The notes under the pieces are model-generated. The model had not been told where the DNA came from. It did no database searches and saw nothing but the letters and a program-made list of their open reading frames with translations. Below, one piece after another: positions 21,881-35,510 of a stretch of DNA of 64,000 nucleotides. The DNA is from Datura wrightii (Eukaryota; Streptophyta; Magnoliopsida; Solanales; Solanaceae). Each line of letters begins with the position of its first letter. Positions within the stretch are counted from its first letter, which is position 1. Both the position numbers and the translations under genes were made by a program. The stretch covers positions 17,635,501-17,699,500 of the forward strand of contig JASDFA010000004.1 in assembly GCA_035772735.1 (NCBI GenBank). Reading direction: 5' to 3'.

Positions 21881-23285
21881 ACGCTAGAACAGGTGCTATG
21901 CACTATCATCTCGAAAAGAGCAGGAGGTCTCGCTCAATGTGGTTACTAGTGTGTTATGAGTATTCCATCTTGATGTGTATATATAGTTAGATCCAAGGGC
22001 TACTTTCTCTTTCTTGACTTCTTATGATGCTGTTAGTTTCAGAATCAATCCTAAAATCCTGTTAGAACCATTCTCAGTCTCTACTCCTGTTGGTGAGTCA
22101 GTTTTAGCTTGAAGGGTATATAGAAATTGCCCTGGCACAATTCTTTAGAAAGTCACCTCAGCCGACCTAGTGGAGTTAGATATGACCGATTTCAATGTTA
22201 TCTGTAGTATGGATTGGTTACATATTTGTTATGCTTCAGTCGATAGTAGAACCTGTATTGTAGAGTTTCATTTTTTAGGTGAACCAGTCCTAGAGTGGAA
22301 GGGTAGTTCAGCTGTGTCTGTAGGTCGCTTTGTTTCCTACCCCAAGGCCAGGAAGATGATCTTCAAGGGTTGTATGTACCATCTAGTTTGGGTGAAGGAT
22401 TCAATGTCCGAGACCCCGAATCTTCAGTTAGTTTCAGTTATATCTAGGCATCTAGAGGTGTTCTCAGATGATCTACTATGAGTCCCTCCCGAGCGAGAGA
22501 TTGACTTTGGTATTGATCTTCTCCATGATACGCAACCCATATCTATTACTCCTTACAGAATAGCTCCAGCTGAGCTAAAAGAGTTGAAAGAATGGTTAAA
22601 GGATCTCCTAGATAAGGGTTTCATCAGGCCTAATGAGTCCCTATGGGGTGCTCCAATTCTCTTTGTTCGGAAAAAGGATGGTTCCCTTAAGATGTACATT
22701 GATTATCGAAAGTTAAACAAGTTCATAATCAAGAATAAGTACCTGCTCCCCAGGATTGATGACCTGTTTGATTAGATCCAGGGTGCTAATTATTTTTTCA
22801 AAGATAGACCTCAGATTCGACTATCACCAACTCAGAGTTAGGGAGAGTGACATCCCGAAGATAGCCTTCAGGACTCGGTATGCTCACTATGAGTTTGTAG
22901 TTATGGCTTTTGGACTGAACAATGCTCCTGCAACTTTTATGGACTTGATGAACAGGTTTTTCAAGCGGTATCTGGATATGTTTGTGGTTGTTTTCATTGA
23001 CGATATTCCCATATACTCCTAGAGCAAGGAGGAGCTTGTCATTCATTTGAGGATTGTGTTGCAGACTCTTAAGGATCGTTAGCTATTTGCTAAATTCTAC
23101 AAGTATGAGTTTTGGCTAAACTTAGTAGCATTCTTTGGTCATGTGGTGTCTAGTTAGGGTGTGTAGGTGGATTCTCAACAGATAGAAGCCGGTGAAACAT
23201 TAGCCTAGACTTATCAGTCCTACAGACATTAGGAGCTTTATGGGTTTAGCTGGCTACTACAGGAGGTTCTTAGAGGGATTTTCAT
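21881..23285 (+). pseudogene. Pol fragment: protease and reverse transcriptase
   Basis: The protease box around 21990 reads LDPRATFSF instead of the usual D-S/P-G-A, so the Gly is lost. A 104-codon open stretch follows at 22170-22481 (linker, ending HLEVFSDDL). RT is read at 22500-23022 in two frames. It shows LLDKGFIRPNESLWGAPILF, MYIDYRKLN, HYEFVVMAFGLNNAPATFMD and the catalytic box as FIDD. A frameshift lies near 22790. After a stop at about 23023 the connection is degraded up to FMGLAGYYRRFLEGFSS (about 23235-23285). Nothing of RNase H or integrase follows. Confidence 0.8.
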
Positions 23286-24907
23286 CCATAAGTCAATCAT
23301 TTTCATATTCATAGAAGAAAAGCTTCATTAAACATGCTTTGAGCCAAAGTAATATAAACATAACCATGCATAAATCATGAAGAACAAGGGGAGGAATTGT
23401 CTTAACTACACCCTCATGATAGAGCCTTACATGATTCCTCACTATTTTGCCCAGGTGGTCAGGCAGGGGGATGTGTGCGCGTGGTTATATCACAGGGATC
23501 TAATAATAATATGTATATATAATATACACACACCTACGATGGCATGCAGTTCTGAGACCACGGTGTTTACCTGAATTCCGAGTTTACTCAGTGCTAGACA
23601 TTACTCCCAGAAACATGCACATGAGGGCTCATATCATAATCGTAAAATCATTCATGAAGTTTATGACCAAACAAATAATATCATGATGGATCCCACTTGA
23701 AATACATGATTGGCCGTGAATAAGAGTCCGTGAATCTGCCAAGAGTTATAAATCCATAAATCATAAAATCCATAATACTTGCAAAACATGTATATACTTG
23801 ATATTCATAAATCCATGATGAGTACTTGAGAGAAATCATATCATAAATCATAAATCATAATATAGGGCTTAAGAAGATAAAGATCATAATGGAACCATAA
23901 TTTTACTTTTCATGAAATTTACATAGTAAAGCATAATTTATTAAGAAGTTGAAACTATAATTTAATAATCAAATTAGTAATAAAATCATCCCATAAATCA
24001 TAAAACATAGTTTGATATATGGAAGGAATTGACCCATAGATAGATAATAGAGAATTTCACAAGAATTGAAATAAACCCCATAAGATCATGAAACTTGAAT
24101 CTAGACTTGAAATCCATGGAATTGAGAAGAATTTAGAGCATGAGAGTGAAAGGAACCCTCATTCATAGACTCACTTACCTAGGTAAATCGAATTCACACT
24201 CCCACTTGAAAGCCCAAAGGAAATTGGAGAGAATTTGATGAAATTCATCAAACTTGATCTTCAAAGAAAGACTCTAGGTTGCATGCATGGAGTGGAGATA
24301 CTTAGAATAGGTTTAACCCCCTTAAAATCCTGCTAAATGAGCTTAAAGTGATGTAGTTTAGAACCTTAGGGCTTAGGAATGATGAAATTACCCTTAATGA
24401 AAACCTGGAAAATTTGCACTGCCAGTGATGACAACTGGTCCAACAGGTCATTACAAGCTCCCACGAGTTGTCACTTCCCTCATTGCTTCAGCCCATGTTT
24501 CAGTACCATACCTGCTACCACGACATGTACCACAAGTTGTACCCAACTCCAAAGACTCGTGGCAACCATCTGTTGTCACTACTGCTTATTTTCCGAAAAT
24601 CTTCCAACGGAAGCATATCACGACCCGTGGGTCGAACTAACAAGTCGTTCCTTGACTCATGTCTGCCTCCTTGACCATGACCACCCTCAAAATGACTCAT
24701 TTCCAATGACCCGTTACATCAACCAATGGGTAGTCCTTAGACCCATTGTCAATGAACTCCTCACCGTAGAACCCAACCACAACTGCTTCCCACGATCCGT
24801 TAGACTTAACAACGACTCATACCACGAAATTTTGAGGGATATTTCTGATTTCTCTGATACTTTTCATTACAAATCCTGAGTCTAGTCTTAGGCACTTTTG
24901 AGGTATT
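23286..24907 (-). mobile_element. Partial 3' LTR
   Basis: It is collinear with the inner part of the LTR at 29455-31769 (for example the catgatagagcctta block near 23422 against cacgatagagctta near 30194). It ends with tgaggtatt, where it meets integrase sequence. The long plus-strand ORF at 24379-24879 lies wholly in this LTR and is not a gene. Confidence 0.65.
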
Positions 24908-27900
24908 GCACCTTGCCCACACGTCTCACAATCCAGTATGGGCCAACATAATGGAGAATGAGTTTTCCTTTCTTTCTGAAACTCATCATTCCTATCACGG
25001 GAGACACTTTTAGAAACACCCAATCATCAATTTCAAACTCAAGTTATCTCCTCCTTACATCTGCATAGGATTTATGGTGACTCTGAGCTATTTTTCAACT
25101 TGTCCCTTATAAGCTGAACTTTCTCCATAGCCTCATGGAATGAATCTGGTCCCACCAACACAACTTCACTTACTTCGAACCAACCAATAGTCGATCTACA
25201 TCTTCACCCATAGAGAGCCTCAAACGGAGCCATCTAAATGCTAAAATGATAACTATTATTATATGAAAACTCAATGAGAGGCAAATGATCATCCCAACTA
25301 CCCTTGAAATCAATAGCACATGCTCTTAACATATCCTTAAGAGTCTTAATGGTCCTCTCTACCTGACCATTTGTTTGCGGATGAAATGTTGTGCTAAGCT
25401 TCACCTGAGTACCAAGTCCCTTTTGAAATGATCTCCAAAACTAAGAGGTAAACTGAGTACCTCTATCCAATATAATGGACAAGGTCACTCCATGTAACCA
25501 AACTAAATCTCAAATATACAACTTAGCATAATCCTCCACTGAATCGGTAGTTTTAATCGGTAGGAAATGTGCTGCTTTAATCAACCTATCTATAACCACC
25601 CAAATAGAGTCATACTGTTAACGAGTATGAGGCAACCCTATAATGAAGTCCATATTGATTGCCTCCCACTTCCAAGTAGGGATTCTAGTGTCTTGGAGCC
25701 AGCCTCTAGGTCTTTGATGCTCAACCTTCACCCATTAACAATTCAGATACTTAGCCATAAAGTCTGCTATGTCCTTCTTTATGCTATTCTACCAATAGAG
25801 TTCTCGTAGGTCACGGTACATATTGGTGGAACCTGGATTGATAAAATATCTGAAACCATGAGCTTCATGCAGCATACGATTTCTTAAATCCTCAACACCT
25901 GAAACATATAGACGAACTTGATGTCGAAGTGCACCATCTCTCCCTTGGGAGAAGACCTCCACCTTCTTCCTTCAACTTTTACATAAATAGGATCCTCATC
26001 TTGTCTAGCTTTGACCTTAGTCACCAAGGGAGTTTCTGACACCTTCTAAACAATGATACCTCTATCTGTCGAGTCAACAAGATGGACTCCTAGCCGTGCA
26101 AGCTGGTGCACATCCTTTACTAACTCGTTCCTTTCATCATTTAAAAGGGACACATACTACATATAAAGCCTGCAAGAGCGTCTGCTACTATATTAGCTTT
26201 GCTCAATGATAAAGGACACTCATATAATAATCTTTCAAAAGCTCCAACACTTCCTCTGATGTAGATTCAGATCCCTTTGGGTAAACATGTACTGTAGGCT
26301 TTTGTGGTCCGTAAACACATCCGCATGGACCACGTACAGATAGTGTCTCCAAATCTTCAAGGAAAATACTACTGCTGCCAACTCGCGATCGTGAGTCGGA
26401 TAGTTCTTGTCATGGAGTTTCAGCTGCCTAGAAGCATAGGCTATAACCTTACCGTGTTGCATTAGTACACAACCAAGGCTGATACTCGAAGAGTCACAAT
26501 ATACCACAAACCTATTAGTACCCTCAGGTAGGGTCAACACTGATGCTGAGGTGAGTCGAGTCTTCAACTCTTGGAAGCTCTTCTCATAAGCCTTCGATCA
26601 TTGAATCTTCACTTTTTTCTCGGTCAATTTAGTCAATGAGATTGCAATAGATGAAAACCCTTCAAAAAATCTTCAATAATAACCAGCTAGACCCAAGAAA
26701 CTCCTGATATCCGAAGGACTAACTGGTCTAGGCCAATTCTTCGCCACCTTTATCATTTGAGAGTCCACATGCACACCCTCACTTGATACCACATGACCCA
26801 AAAATGCCACTAAGTCTATCCAAAACTTATACTTGCTTAACTTAGCATATAACTGACAATCCTTCAAAGTTTGTAACACCACCCTCAAATGAGCAACATG
26901 CTCCTCCTTGCTCTAAGAGTATAAAAATATGTCGTCTATGAACACAATCACAAACATATACAAGTATGGATTGAAAACCCTATTCATCAAATCCATAAAA
27001 ACTGTCGAAGCATTCATTAGTCCAAAAGACATAGCTACAAACTCATAGTGACTATACCAAGTCCTGAAGGCTGTCTTTGGGATGTCACTCTCCCAAACCC
27101 CGAGATGATGGTATTTGGATTTGAGGTCTATCTTTGAAAAACACTTAGCACCCTGAAGTTGGTTAAACGAATCATCAATCCTAGGGAGAGGATATCTGTT
27201 CTTGATGGTAACTTTGTTCAATTTCCAATAATCAATGCACATCCGAAGGGAACTATCCTTCTTTTCGACAAAGAGAACTAGCGCACACCATAGGGATTTG
27301 CTAGGTCTTATGAAACCCTTGTCTAAGAGGCTTTTCAACTACTCCTTCAGCTCCTTTAGCTCGGCTGAGCCATTCTATAAGGACGAATAGATATAGGCTA
27401 CATATTGGGAAGAAGGTAAATACAAAAATCGATATCTCGCTCGGGAGGAACTCTCGATAAATCATCTAAAAACACTTTTGGATAATCACGCACTATAAAA
27501 ACTGACGGGATAGTTAGGGTTTTGGATGTAGCATCCTTAACCCTAACTAGATGGTACACGAAACCTATAGAAATCATATTTCTGCCTTAAGGTAGGAAAT
27601 TTGAAGTGACCTACAGGCGCAACCGAACTACCCTTCCACTCTAGGACTAGCTTATCCAAAAATTGGAAATCTACTGAACGGGTTGTCTAAATTACTAAGG
27701 CATAATATGCATGTAGCCAATCCATGCCAAAGATAACATCAAAATATTTCATGGCTAACTCTACTAAATCTATTGAGGTGATTTTCTAAAGAATTATGAC
27801 AGGGTAATTTCTATATACCTATCGAGCTATAACTGAATCACCGATTGGAGTAGAGACTGAGAAGGATTATGATAGGATTTTGGGACTGTTTCCGAAATTA

Positions 27901-28060
27901 CTAGCAACATAAGGCATCACAAAAGATAAAGTAGCCCCTAAATCGAACAACACATATATATTAAGGTGGAATACTCTTAACATACCAGTGACAAATCTAG
28001 GGAGACCTCCTGCTCTTGATGAGATGCTAGGGCGTAGAATCTGTTTTGGCATCGATCGTC
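24908..28060 (-). pseudogene. Pol of the minus-strand chromovirus: PR-RT-RH-IN, decayed
   Basis: Minus strand, downward. The protease box keeps its Asp (VLFDLGATLSFV, about 27950). RT at 27338-26913 has DKGFIRPSKSLWCALVLF, MCIDYWKLN, SHYEFVAMSFG and the FIDD box; its continuation at 26888-26673 ends in SFLGLAGYY. RNase H is at 26567-26235 (VVYCDSSS, DRELAAVVF, TDHKSLQYMF). Integrase zinc-binding and core regions are read in broken frames at about 25900-25240. The C-terminal stretch (5'-most on the plus strand) is cut at about 24908, directly against the LTR, before the chromodomain. Frameshifts and stops separate all blocks. Confidence 0.8.
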
Positions 28061-29214
28061 ACTCGCACTTGTAGATGCCCTTTGCTGAGCTGGACATTCT
28101 GGTGGAGCATATTGTATTGGAGGCTAGGCATTGACCCCTATCATGGCCCTATTTGGCTGTTGGGCAGCCTCTAAGCATATGTCTGAATTTCCCACACCCA
28201 AAATAAGCACCTTAACCTGCTAAACACTGATCCAGGTGTCTTCGCCATACTTTTCATACTCCAAAATGCTGGATTTTATGGGCCTACTACCCTGACCCCA
28301 AGAACCTAATGCTCATCCTCTTTGGTCGAACTTAGATCTGGATGGCACACTCATAGATGATGGCGCTGGGGCTGTGGTTGACTGCTGATGGTGCTCACCA
28401 CTAGGTCATTGTTGGGAGAATTTGAAACTATCAGTCCTGGCCCTCTTGGCCTCTCTCTCCTGCTCACTCGCCTATACCGCCTCTATCTGCTAGGCCTACA
28501 CAACTATCCTGGGGAATTCAATATCCTAATGAAGCATCACGATCCGGTCTTTGACCAAATAATGTATGATCCCATGCACGAACTGACTCACCCGAACTCC
28601 CTAATCTGTCACCATATCTAGTGCATACTTGGACAAGTGAGTGAACTGCAAAGCATACTCCTGAACCATCATTTTACCCTGCCTTAGGTTCACAAACTTA
28701 GCTGCTTTAATCTCCCTCATCTCATGAGGGAATAACGGATCTAGGAATGTGGTATGGAAGTCATCCCAATAAATAAGGTCTGCTCCAAGTACCCTGCTGT
28801 CCTTTCATTACCTAAACCAGATGTGTATGACCCCTTTCAATAGGTATGAGGCTAGATCCGCGCACTCCTCCCCAATCACCCTCATGATTTGGGTGATCTT
28901 AAGAATTTCATCAATAAAATCATGTGGATCCCCATCCACCTTTGACCCAAGGAACTCTGGAGGGTTCATCCTCAGAAAATCTCTAACTCTCACTACTTTC
29001 GCATTTCCATTTCGAGGAACATCCACTACCGCGTGTTAGTTGACCTGGGTAGTCAAGGCCTTGGCTAACATCTGTATGGCTGCTTGAAACTCTGTGTGGG
29101 CAACCTGCTCAGGTAAGTGATCCTCAGGGGCTGGTGGGGCCTGCTGGTGCCCATGCCATTCTCGTGGCCATTTCCATTTCCATTTCTTCTTCCATTGACT
29201 CGACGAGGAGGCAT
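28061..29214 (-). pseudogene. Gag of the minus-strand chromovirus, degraded
   Basis: ATG at 29214 with MPPRRVNGRRNGNGNG (continuing in two frames to 29036), a start shared with the element at 20669. Capsid-like segments appear at 29026-28808 (VRDFLRMNPPEFLGSKVDGD, then HDFIDEILKITQIMRVIGEE). This is the typical retrotransposon gag domain. The zinc-knuckle region (about 28240-28130) is broken by stops. This product would package RNA in the particle. Confidence 0.75.
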
Positions 29215-29437
29215 GAGTTTGCAAATGCGTATAGCATGAGTTAGAAGGATAGAGAGACATTTCATTGCACAACATAGATCATGATATAAGAGGACATTTC
29301 GTAAAATGTTTTGTAACCTTGGACATTTCTTAAAATGTTTCGTAGCCTCTTCATCATAAGTATGGCGCGCTTTACACCTATGAAAAAGACTTTACTTAAC
29401 GCGGCTTTCAGACACCCTAGGACACTTCAAAACCTAA

Positions 29438-29450
29438 TGCTATGATACCA
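29438..29450 (-). promoter_or_regulatory. Primer-binding site, initiator tRNA-Met, one change
   Basis: The minus strand reads TGGTATCATAGCA (G to T at one site) four bases from the LTR at 29455. Confidence 0.8.
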
Positions 29451-29454
29451 AGTT

Positions 29455-31769
29455 TGTCATTACCTGAACATAGGCCCAGATCGAGACGGACAAGAACCCT
29501 AGGAGGCTCCATGTCGAACCATGATATGAACATGACATCTAAACTCAACATAATCAGGCAGAAGTCTAACATATATAACATAGTAGATGTTTGAAAATAT
29601 CATAACATCTTAATCCATAATATAAGTCTAAAACTGAATACATGCTATGTCTGATAAGCCTCTACTACTAAAAGAGTTTATGGGACAAGACCCCAACTAA
29701 CTAACTATAGTTTGAAATTAAAAATACTAAATACAACTAATAAATGGCCCTCAAAAGATGAGGATTCACCAACTGATATTGGGAGATGCTAATACTGAGA
29801 GTCTAGCTAATAGTGGGACCGAGCTTGAATATTCGAGCCTATATCATGAAATGATACAACATTGAGTATGCGGTCAGTACATGGAATTTACCGATTATGA
29901 AAGGTAAGGAAAACCGCTAAGTAAGTAAAATCAGTGATCATGCATAATATAAAACATTTCATCATAAGAGTCTGAGGGTAGGGCTTGCATACTATTATCT
30001 GAAAACATGATTCATGCATAACCGAGTATCATAACTAAATATCATAACTGAATTGATTAACCAAAATCCAAAACTAATTATTCATAAGTAAAACTGAATA
30101 TTGGGTCAAACCTGCTAAAAATATTATATCATGAATACTGAACATGCATAACTGAAATCATGAGGAATATTGGGAGACTCGTCATATAACCAACATTACC
30201 ACGATAGAGCTTACGTGATCCCAACTATTACATTCAAGTAGGAAAAACCATCCAAAGTGTTGCCAGAACTAAAGACGCTTCCATGATATCGATATCAAAC
30301 TGAAGGTCCCTTGGGGGTAGAGGAAGCTTAAAAGGGAGGTCCAGAATAATCTGAACATACCTACATTGGCATGTAGTTCTGAGACATAGGGTTTACTAAC
30401 CTTTATCCTACTCGGTGCTACACACTACTCCCATAAATATGCATATGCTTTCCCTCATTTTTCAACAGAATTGATCATCATATAGTGATAAAGCCGAATC
30501 ATAGCATACATGCTCAGTCTAAAATCATAACATGAGGAGCCATTGGCTCAAACCATACCACAAGCTGAAAATAGTGGGAGTGTAGACTCTAAAATCCATG
30601 TGGTAAGCTAATAACATTAAATTTACATAAATCATGAAACATACTTGATCATACGAGCTTGCCAAATACTTAAACATGCTTGACATAGACTTGATCACTC
30701 AAAAACATGCAACATGGATATGGGTAATTCGAAATCATACTTTTATCATATACATATCATCATGCTTGTACACATATATCATAGTTCTCAACTTTCATGA
30801 ACTTCCATGGATGGGCATCATAATTTGTAAAACTTGAAAACATGATATGTAATTGAAAACATTGTAAAATATGACCATGAGTCATAACTCAACATTAGAA
30901 GCATGTATAGATCATGCCCATGATTGATACTTAAAGAATTCACATGTTGGGTTAAAACCCCATATATTCATCAAGTAGAATTTTCATGAAATTGAAGAGG
31001 CATTGGGCATGGGTATGGATGAATTCGCCCATTCATAACCCTAAATACCTTGAAGAATCTGATTTTCCAAACCTTCTTGAAAGCCCAAGGGAAACTGAAG
31101 GGAATTTGGAGCGATTCTTCAAACTTGATCTCCAAGGAAAACTCTAAGTTGCATGCATGGGAATGGTGAGGCTTAGACTAGGTTTAACACCCTTAAAAAT
31201 ATACTAATTGAACTTAATATAACATAGTTTAGGACCTTAAAGCTTAGAAATTATGAAAATGTCCTTAATGAGAAGTTTGGAAATTGAACATTGCCAATGA
31301 CCACGACTCATACAACGAGTCGTACCATTAAGTAGTGACTCATGGTCACCTCTCGTGGTCACCACTGTTCCATCTTAAAACATCTCTGAATCTTACCATT
31401 GTTTGCATAACATGACTCGTGGTGTCCTACGATGAGTCGTATTGTCAGTCGTGGCATCATCCCCCTTCACCTGCCAAATCCTGACCATGACTCCCATCAC
31501 GACTCTTTGCTCCATACCATGAGTTGTAACATCACCCGTGAATTTATCTCCCTTATGAAACTCACCACGAGTCATATCCATATACCACAACTCGTGATGC
31601 GACTCATGGTCTGAACCCTGGACTCCAAGTCTTTACCATGACTTCTACTACGACTCGTTGAACCAACATATGACTCGTACCAAGAGTAATTTGATGATAT
31701 TTTCCCAACTTTTTTGCTAATCCCTTTTATAAGTCCGAGCCTAGTCTTAGGGACTTAGAAGGTATTATA
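29455..31769 (-). mobile_element. 5' LTR of the minus-strand chromovirus, about 2315 bp
   Basis: It starts tgtcattacctgaac and ends ggtattata. The conserved core is at 29840-29893 (atatcatgaaatgatac) and a dense ACGACTCGT/ACGAGTCGT cluster at 31300-31690, the U3 end in its own sense. The small ORFs at 31393-31614 lie in this motif cluster and are not genes. Confidence 0.8.
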
Positions 31770-32399
31770 GAACTAAATTCTAGAAAACTTCCCATCTGGA
31801 TCCAACGTGTCACACGATGAGTTATTGGTTGACACCATGAGTCGTTAGGACTAGTCATTGGTCCTTGGACTAAAATCTATACTCACTGGAACTGGACAAT
31901 ATACTCACTAGAACTGGACAATGTGAGGGGACAATGACTCATTGGATGAACCAACGGATTGTTGGTTCTTCTCGTGGTCACTAGAGGGAGTTTTGAGCAA
32001 GACCTTAGAATCCTACCATTGAGCAACACAACGACTCATTGATCTGGCCAATAGGTCATTGTCACCACTCGTCCTGGCAACTGGGATTTTTCGTATTTGG
32101 CTCACACATGGAAGTGATGACTCATTGTGTGAAATAATGGGTCATTATTGCCACTCGTTGCCACTGGATGATTTCTACATTCTACAAATCTTCCCAATGG
32201 CTCAATAGGACGGGTTGTTGGTCTCTTCTACGACGTATTACTGGGCTCATTGGTTTAGGAAGGACATCCTGCAGGGCTAACGACGACTCAGACAATGGGT
32301 CGATACAGCTGACAACTTGTCTGGGTAATTCTGAGACCAAATTTTTTGGTTCTTCTTACTAAGTGTATGTTTTATATAGGAATGTTTTGGGGTGCTACA
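31770..32399 (-). mobile_element. LTR fragment, minus sense
   Basis: This is the U3-like end of another chromovirus LTR, with acgactca/gggtcatt-type motifs (31815-32300) and the terminus ggggtgctaca at 32399. Probably the preceding element inserted into it. Confidence 0.55.
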
Positions 32400-33535
32400 G
32401 TGTACATTGAGGTTATTGTTGGAGTGTTTTAGTGATATGATAGAGGCATGTGCCTGACATATCTCTACTTGATTTGCTATTCTATTCTATGATGTATTGT
32501 ACGAATGTTAGAATAGTGAATAAGTGTTACTTGACTAAGCTAAATTTGTGATCATGTGTTATTACCTTTGTGTGGGAAAGTGGTGATTTTTGATGTTGAT
32601 AAAGTCAAATTGAAACTAGAATTGGTAGTATGCCATCGTTGTGATGAATTATTCTATATTGCATGTGGTTATGCAGCATTTCATGTGTCGGAGGTAGTAA
32701 CTTTTATGTTTCTGAATGAATGATGAATTATTCTATATTGCATGTGGTTATGCACCATTTCATGTGTCGGAGGTAGTAACTGTTATGTGTCTGAATGAAT
32801 GAGATGATATGTGATGTTGTGATTAGTTGGTGAAATGATTAAGTGCAGCTAAATCAAGCTACTGCCCAGTGAAGTACCGCTACAGTGGGACCCATTTTGC
32901 TACAATGAGACCGCGACAACATTTTAGTTACCCCTGCAATGAAGAGCCTAATCCAGTGGGCAGGTCAGTTTCACTTGAGTAGAATTGAATTTTTTGCAAT
33001 GTGTAATATGTATTTGAATGGTGTTCTAGATTGGTTTCAAGTTGTTGTTTGCATTCTTATAAGTTATTATGTAAGGTTGGCTAGTGATGCCTACTAGTAC
33101 TGTATTTCGTACTGACGCTACTCCTACACTTCTTTTCTGAGTGTAGAGACCGACCCTGATTCACCATCACCTCACCATTAGAGCATCAATCTATTACTGG
33201 AAGGTGAGGATGCCGAATCGGCTGTTCCACTCCTCCTTTAAAGATGTCTCTCTTTCGGACACTTGTAGTTTTACTTCTTTTTCATTGCAAACATTCTATG
33301 ACTTTTGTTAAATGTCTAAAGTGAAATGACATTTGGATTCTGGGAATTGTAGTAAGATTTTGTTGGTTTTCTTTCGGTTGACTTAGAAAAGTTTAAATGA
33401 AATTCTATTGGTTTACTTAATTATAAGGTTATTAATTTCTTTGAATATTGTTTCTGGGGAAATTGCTGAAAATTGTTGGTTCACCCACTGGGGGGTTAAT
33501 GTGAGTGCTAATCACGGCCATTTGTGGTTGTGACA
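32400..33535 (+). mobile_element. LTR fragment, plus sense
   Basis: It ends gtggttgtgaca at 33535, with the core-like gtactgtatttcgtactgac at 33099-33118 and a tail with ggtgaggatgccgaatcggc (33205-33224). No convincing TG start is visible, so it is taken as 5'-truncated. It contains a 79-bp duplication. Confidence 0.5.
32642..32800. repeat. 79-bp tandem duplication
   Basis: Two nearly identical copies start with tgatgaattattctatatt at 32642 and 32721 and differ at only a few positions. Confidence 0.9.
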
Positions 33536-35510
33536 ATAATTTGCCATCATAGCGCATTTATATCAGGAACACATAGGCTACTTGGCATCTCAAGGTGCCA
33601 TCTCCTACTAATTTAAATGTTGCAATCTTGTATTTTTTGTATCCTTATTTGTAATAAAGCAATAAGGGATCATCACACTATTTTTCTATTACCAATGCCA
33701 CTAAAGATGATCCTGCAGTATTCTCCATAATTATGCCTCCATATCAAAAGTTGAACTCCTACTTCAATATCTTCATTACCTAAAAATCATGCACCATAAA
33801 AATCTTATGAATATTACACCCTTATTAGATCCACAACCTTAATAAAGAGATGATCAAACCCTAAAATCTTAATTAGAATCATAAGACAAAATAATTCAAT
33901 ATTGTTCTTTATGCTTCATAAATTGCCCTACTAGAGAGATAATATGTTTTACAATTTTAAACAATCAAAAGTTGTAACTCTTCTCCGTAAATTTCCTATA
34001 AAAATTACTTATAGCGACCTACACCTCAAAATTCTAAAACTGTCAAATTACCCATTGACACAATCCACAGATCAAAAAATAAACATACGGTCCGTGAATT
34101 TCCTTTATCTCTTCCATGGAATCTTGTCTAGGGTTGTTGGAATTCTATCGCTGAATACTCCAAAGACCTGAAATGATCGTCATTTAGTGAACCTTTCACA
34201 TTTTATTTTTCCAGTGTTTCCTTCAACATATCTATGGACTGTGAAAGTGATATACAATCCTTACTTTCCATCATGACTTAGAAAACTCTGAACACCTTGC
34301 AGGCACATCCTCTGATGTTTTTCTCGATGGCATCCAGGTCTTGTGCTTTAGATCTATAATCTGTGTAATGTCCAAATCTGGGTACTTCATGTATTTTTCC
34401 TTATTTTGTCTACTTTGACATAAAAAACTCAACATAAAAACATTCTAATATTAGAAACACAAAATAAAACAAGCAAAAAGACATTGAAAACTCAAGTAAA
34501 AGATAACAGATATGTTGTAATTTCATAACATATCATCAACCCTTAGGTTTTCAAACTTCTAGTTTTTTTTTTATATTCTTAACTTATACTCATCTTATTG
34601 ACTTGAAAAATGTGTCACTCTTCGCCACAAGTTGTGAATTATACTTTAAGTCTATAGAAAATGTCATCTAGGAAAATCGATTCTAATACTTAGAATGATA
34701 GAACAGGAAGTTTGCAAATTCTTGATATATGAAGGCTCAAGGGGAGAAATGAGCATGGAAATGTGTATTTTTGAAGTTTAAAACTAATTTCAAGAAGTTA
34801 CCTTGTGTGGATATTAAACTAAGACATGTTGCTTGCTGAGGAAAAGATCTAAAGGCACTTTACTACAAGTTGTCTATGAATTATGTGGAGTGGTTATTAC
34901 TAGAACTAAGAGAAATATTTGTATTCACTTTTCTCATATTATATGTCATATCAATGGTGCATATTTTACTTCTTTTAAAATATCTCATAGTAAGATTTAT
35001 TTATTTCTTATCCAATTTTTGATAAAAATATTGCTTTCTTAAAATATTTATTGATAACATCGTGTGGATATACATATATAATTGTTGGGGTGAAGGTATA
35101 TTATTAGTTTATTTTTTATTAGATGAAATGTCTTCTGAAAAATTGGTAATACTTCTTGTGAGTTATAAAAATATTATTTTCTACTTTGAAATTTTTGAAA
35201 ATGTGGGAGTTACGGTGTGCTACTAGAGTTATGTCAAGTGAATTTTTTAAATATGATACTTTACTCTGTCTTGTTATTCAAAATGGTTTTGAAAATAAAG
35301 ATGAAACTTTTGATATATTTTAATGTATAAATTTTTATGTTACATACAAAATTAAAAACCTTATGAACTATGAAACAAGTTATTCCCTTATTCTGAAATA
35401 TTTGAAAGTTTGGGAGTATCTTGCAAAGATTATTATAGATGATTCTAGAAAATAAAAATAAGACAAGATTGTTCTATATGATTCTAGAAAAGAAAAATAA
35501 AATCTAACAA
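33536..35510. other. AT-rich low-copy region, no gene recognised
   Basis: No LTR landmarks, no long ORF and no repeat structure are visible. Short ORFs (33944-34171, 34833-35042) have AT-driven composition and no recognisable domain. A minus-strand open stretch near 34390-34290 (CACKVFR) is noted in the findings but is too short to call. Confidence 0.5.

Larger units (their letters stand above)
18246..23285 (+). mobile_element. Ty3/gypsy chromovirus, plus strand, truncated at both ends
   Basis: 5' LTR (to 20460), degenerate primer site, gag and the start of pol up to the RT thumb (YYRRFLEGFSS at about 23260) are present. RNase H, integrase and the 3' LTR are missing. At about 23285 the sequence changes to a minus-sense LTR. 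The left edge abuts copia pol without a TG terminus, so both ends are deletion joints rather than insertion ends. Confidence 0.8.
23286..31769 (-). mobile_element. Ty3/gypsy chromovirus, minus strand, 3' LTR truncated
   Basis: 5' LTR at 29455-31769, primer site at 29438-29450, gag from 29214 and pol down to about 24908, then a partial 3' LTR (23286-24907). The 3' LTR lacks its outer 600 bp or so, at the joint with the neighbouring plus-strand element. The polypurine tract and chromodomain are gone. No TSD can be tested because the left end is missing; gaact (31770-31774) would be the right one. Confidence 0.8.

Noticed and set aside
24379..24879. 166-aa plus-strand ORF, Cys/His-rich
   Set aside because: Lies entirely in a minus-sense LTR (motif-rich U3 end); the composition comes from the cgactcgt-type motifs.
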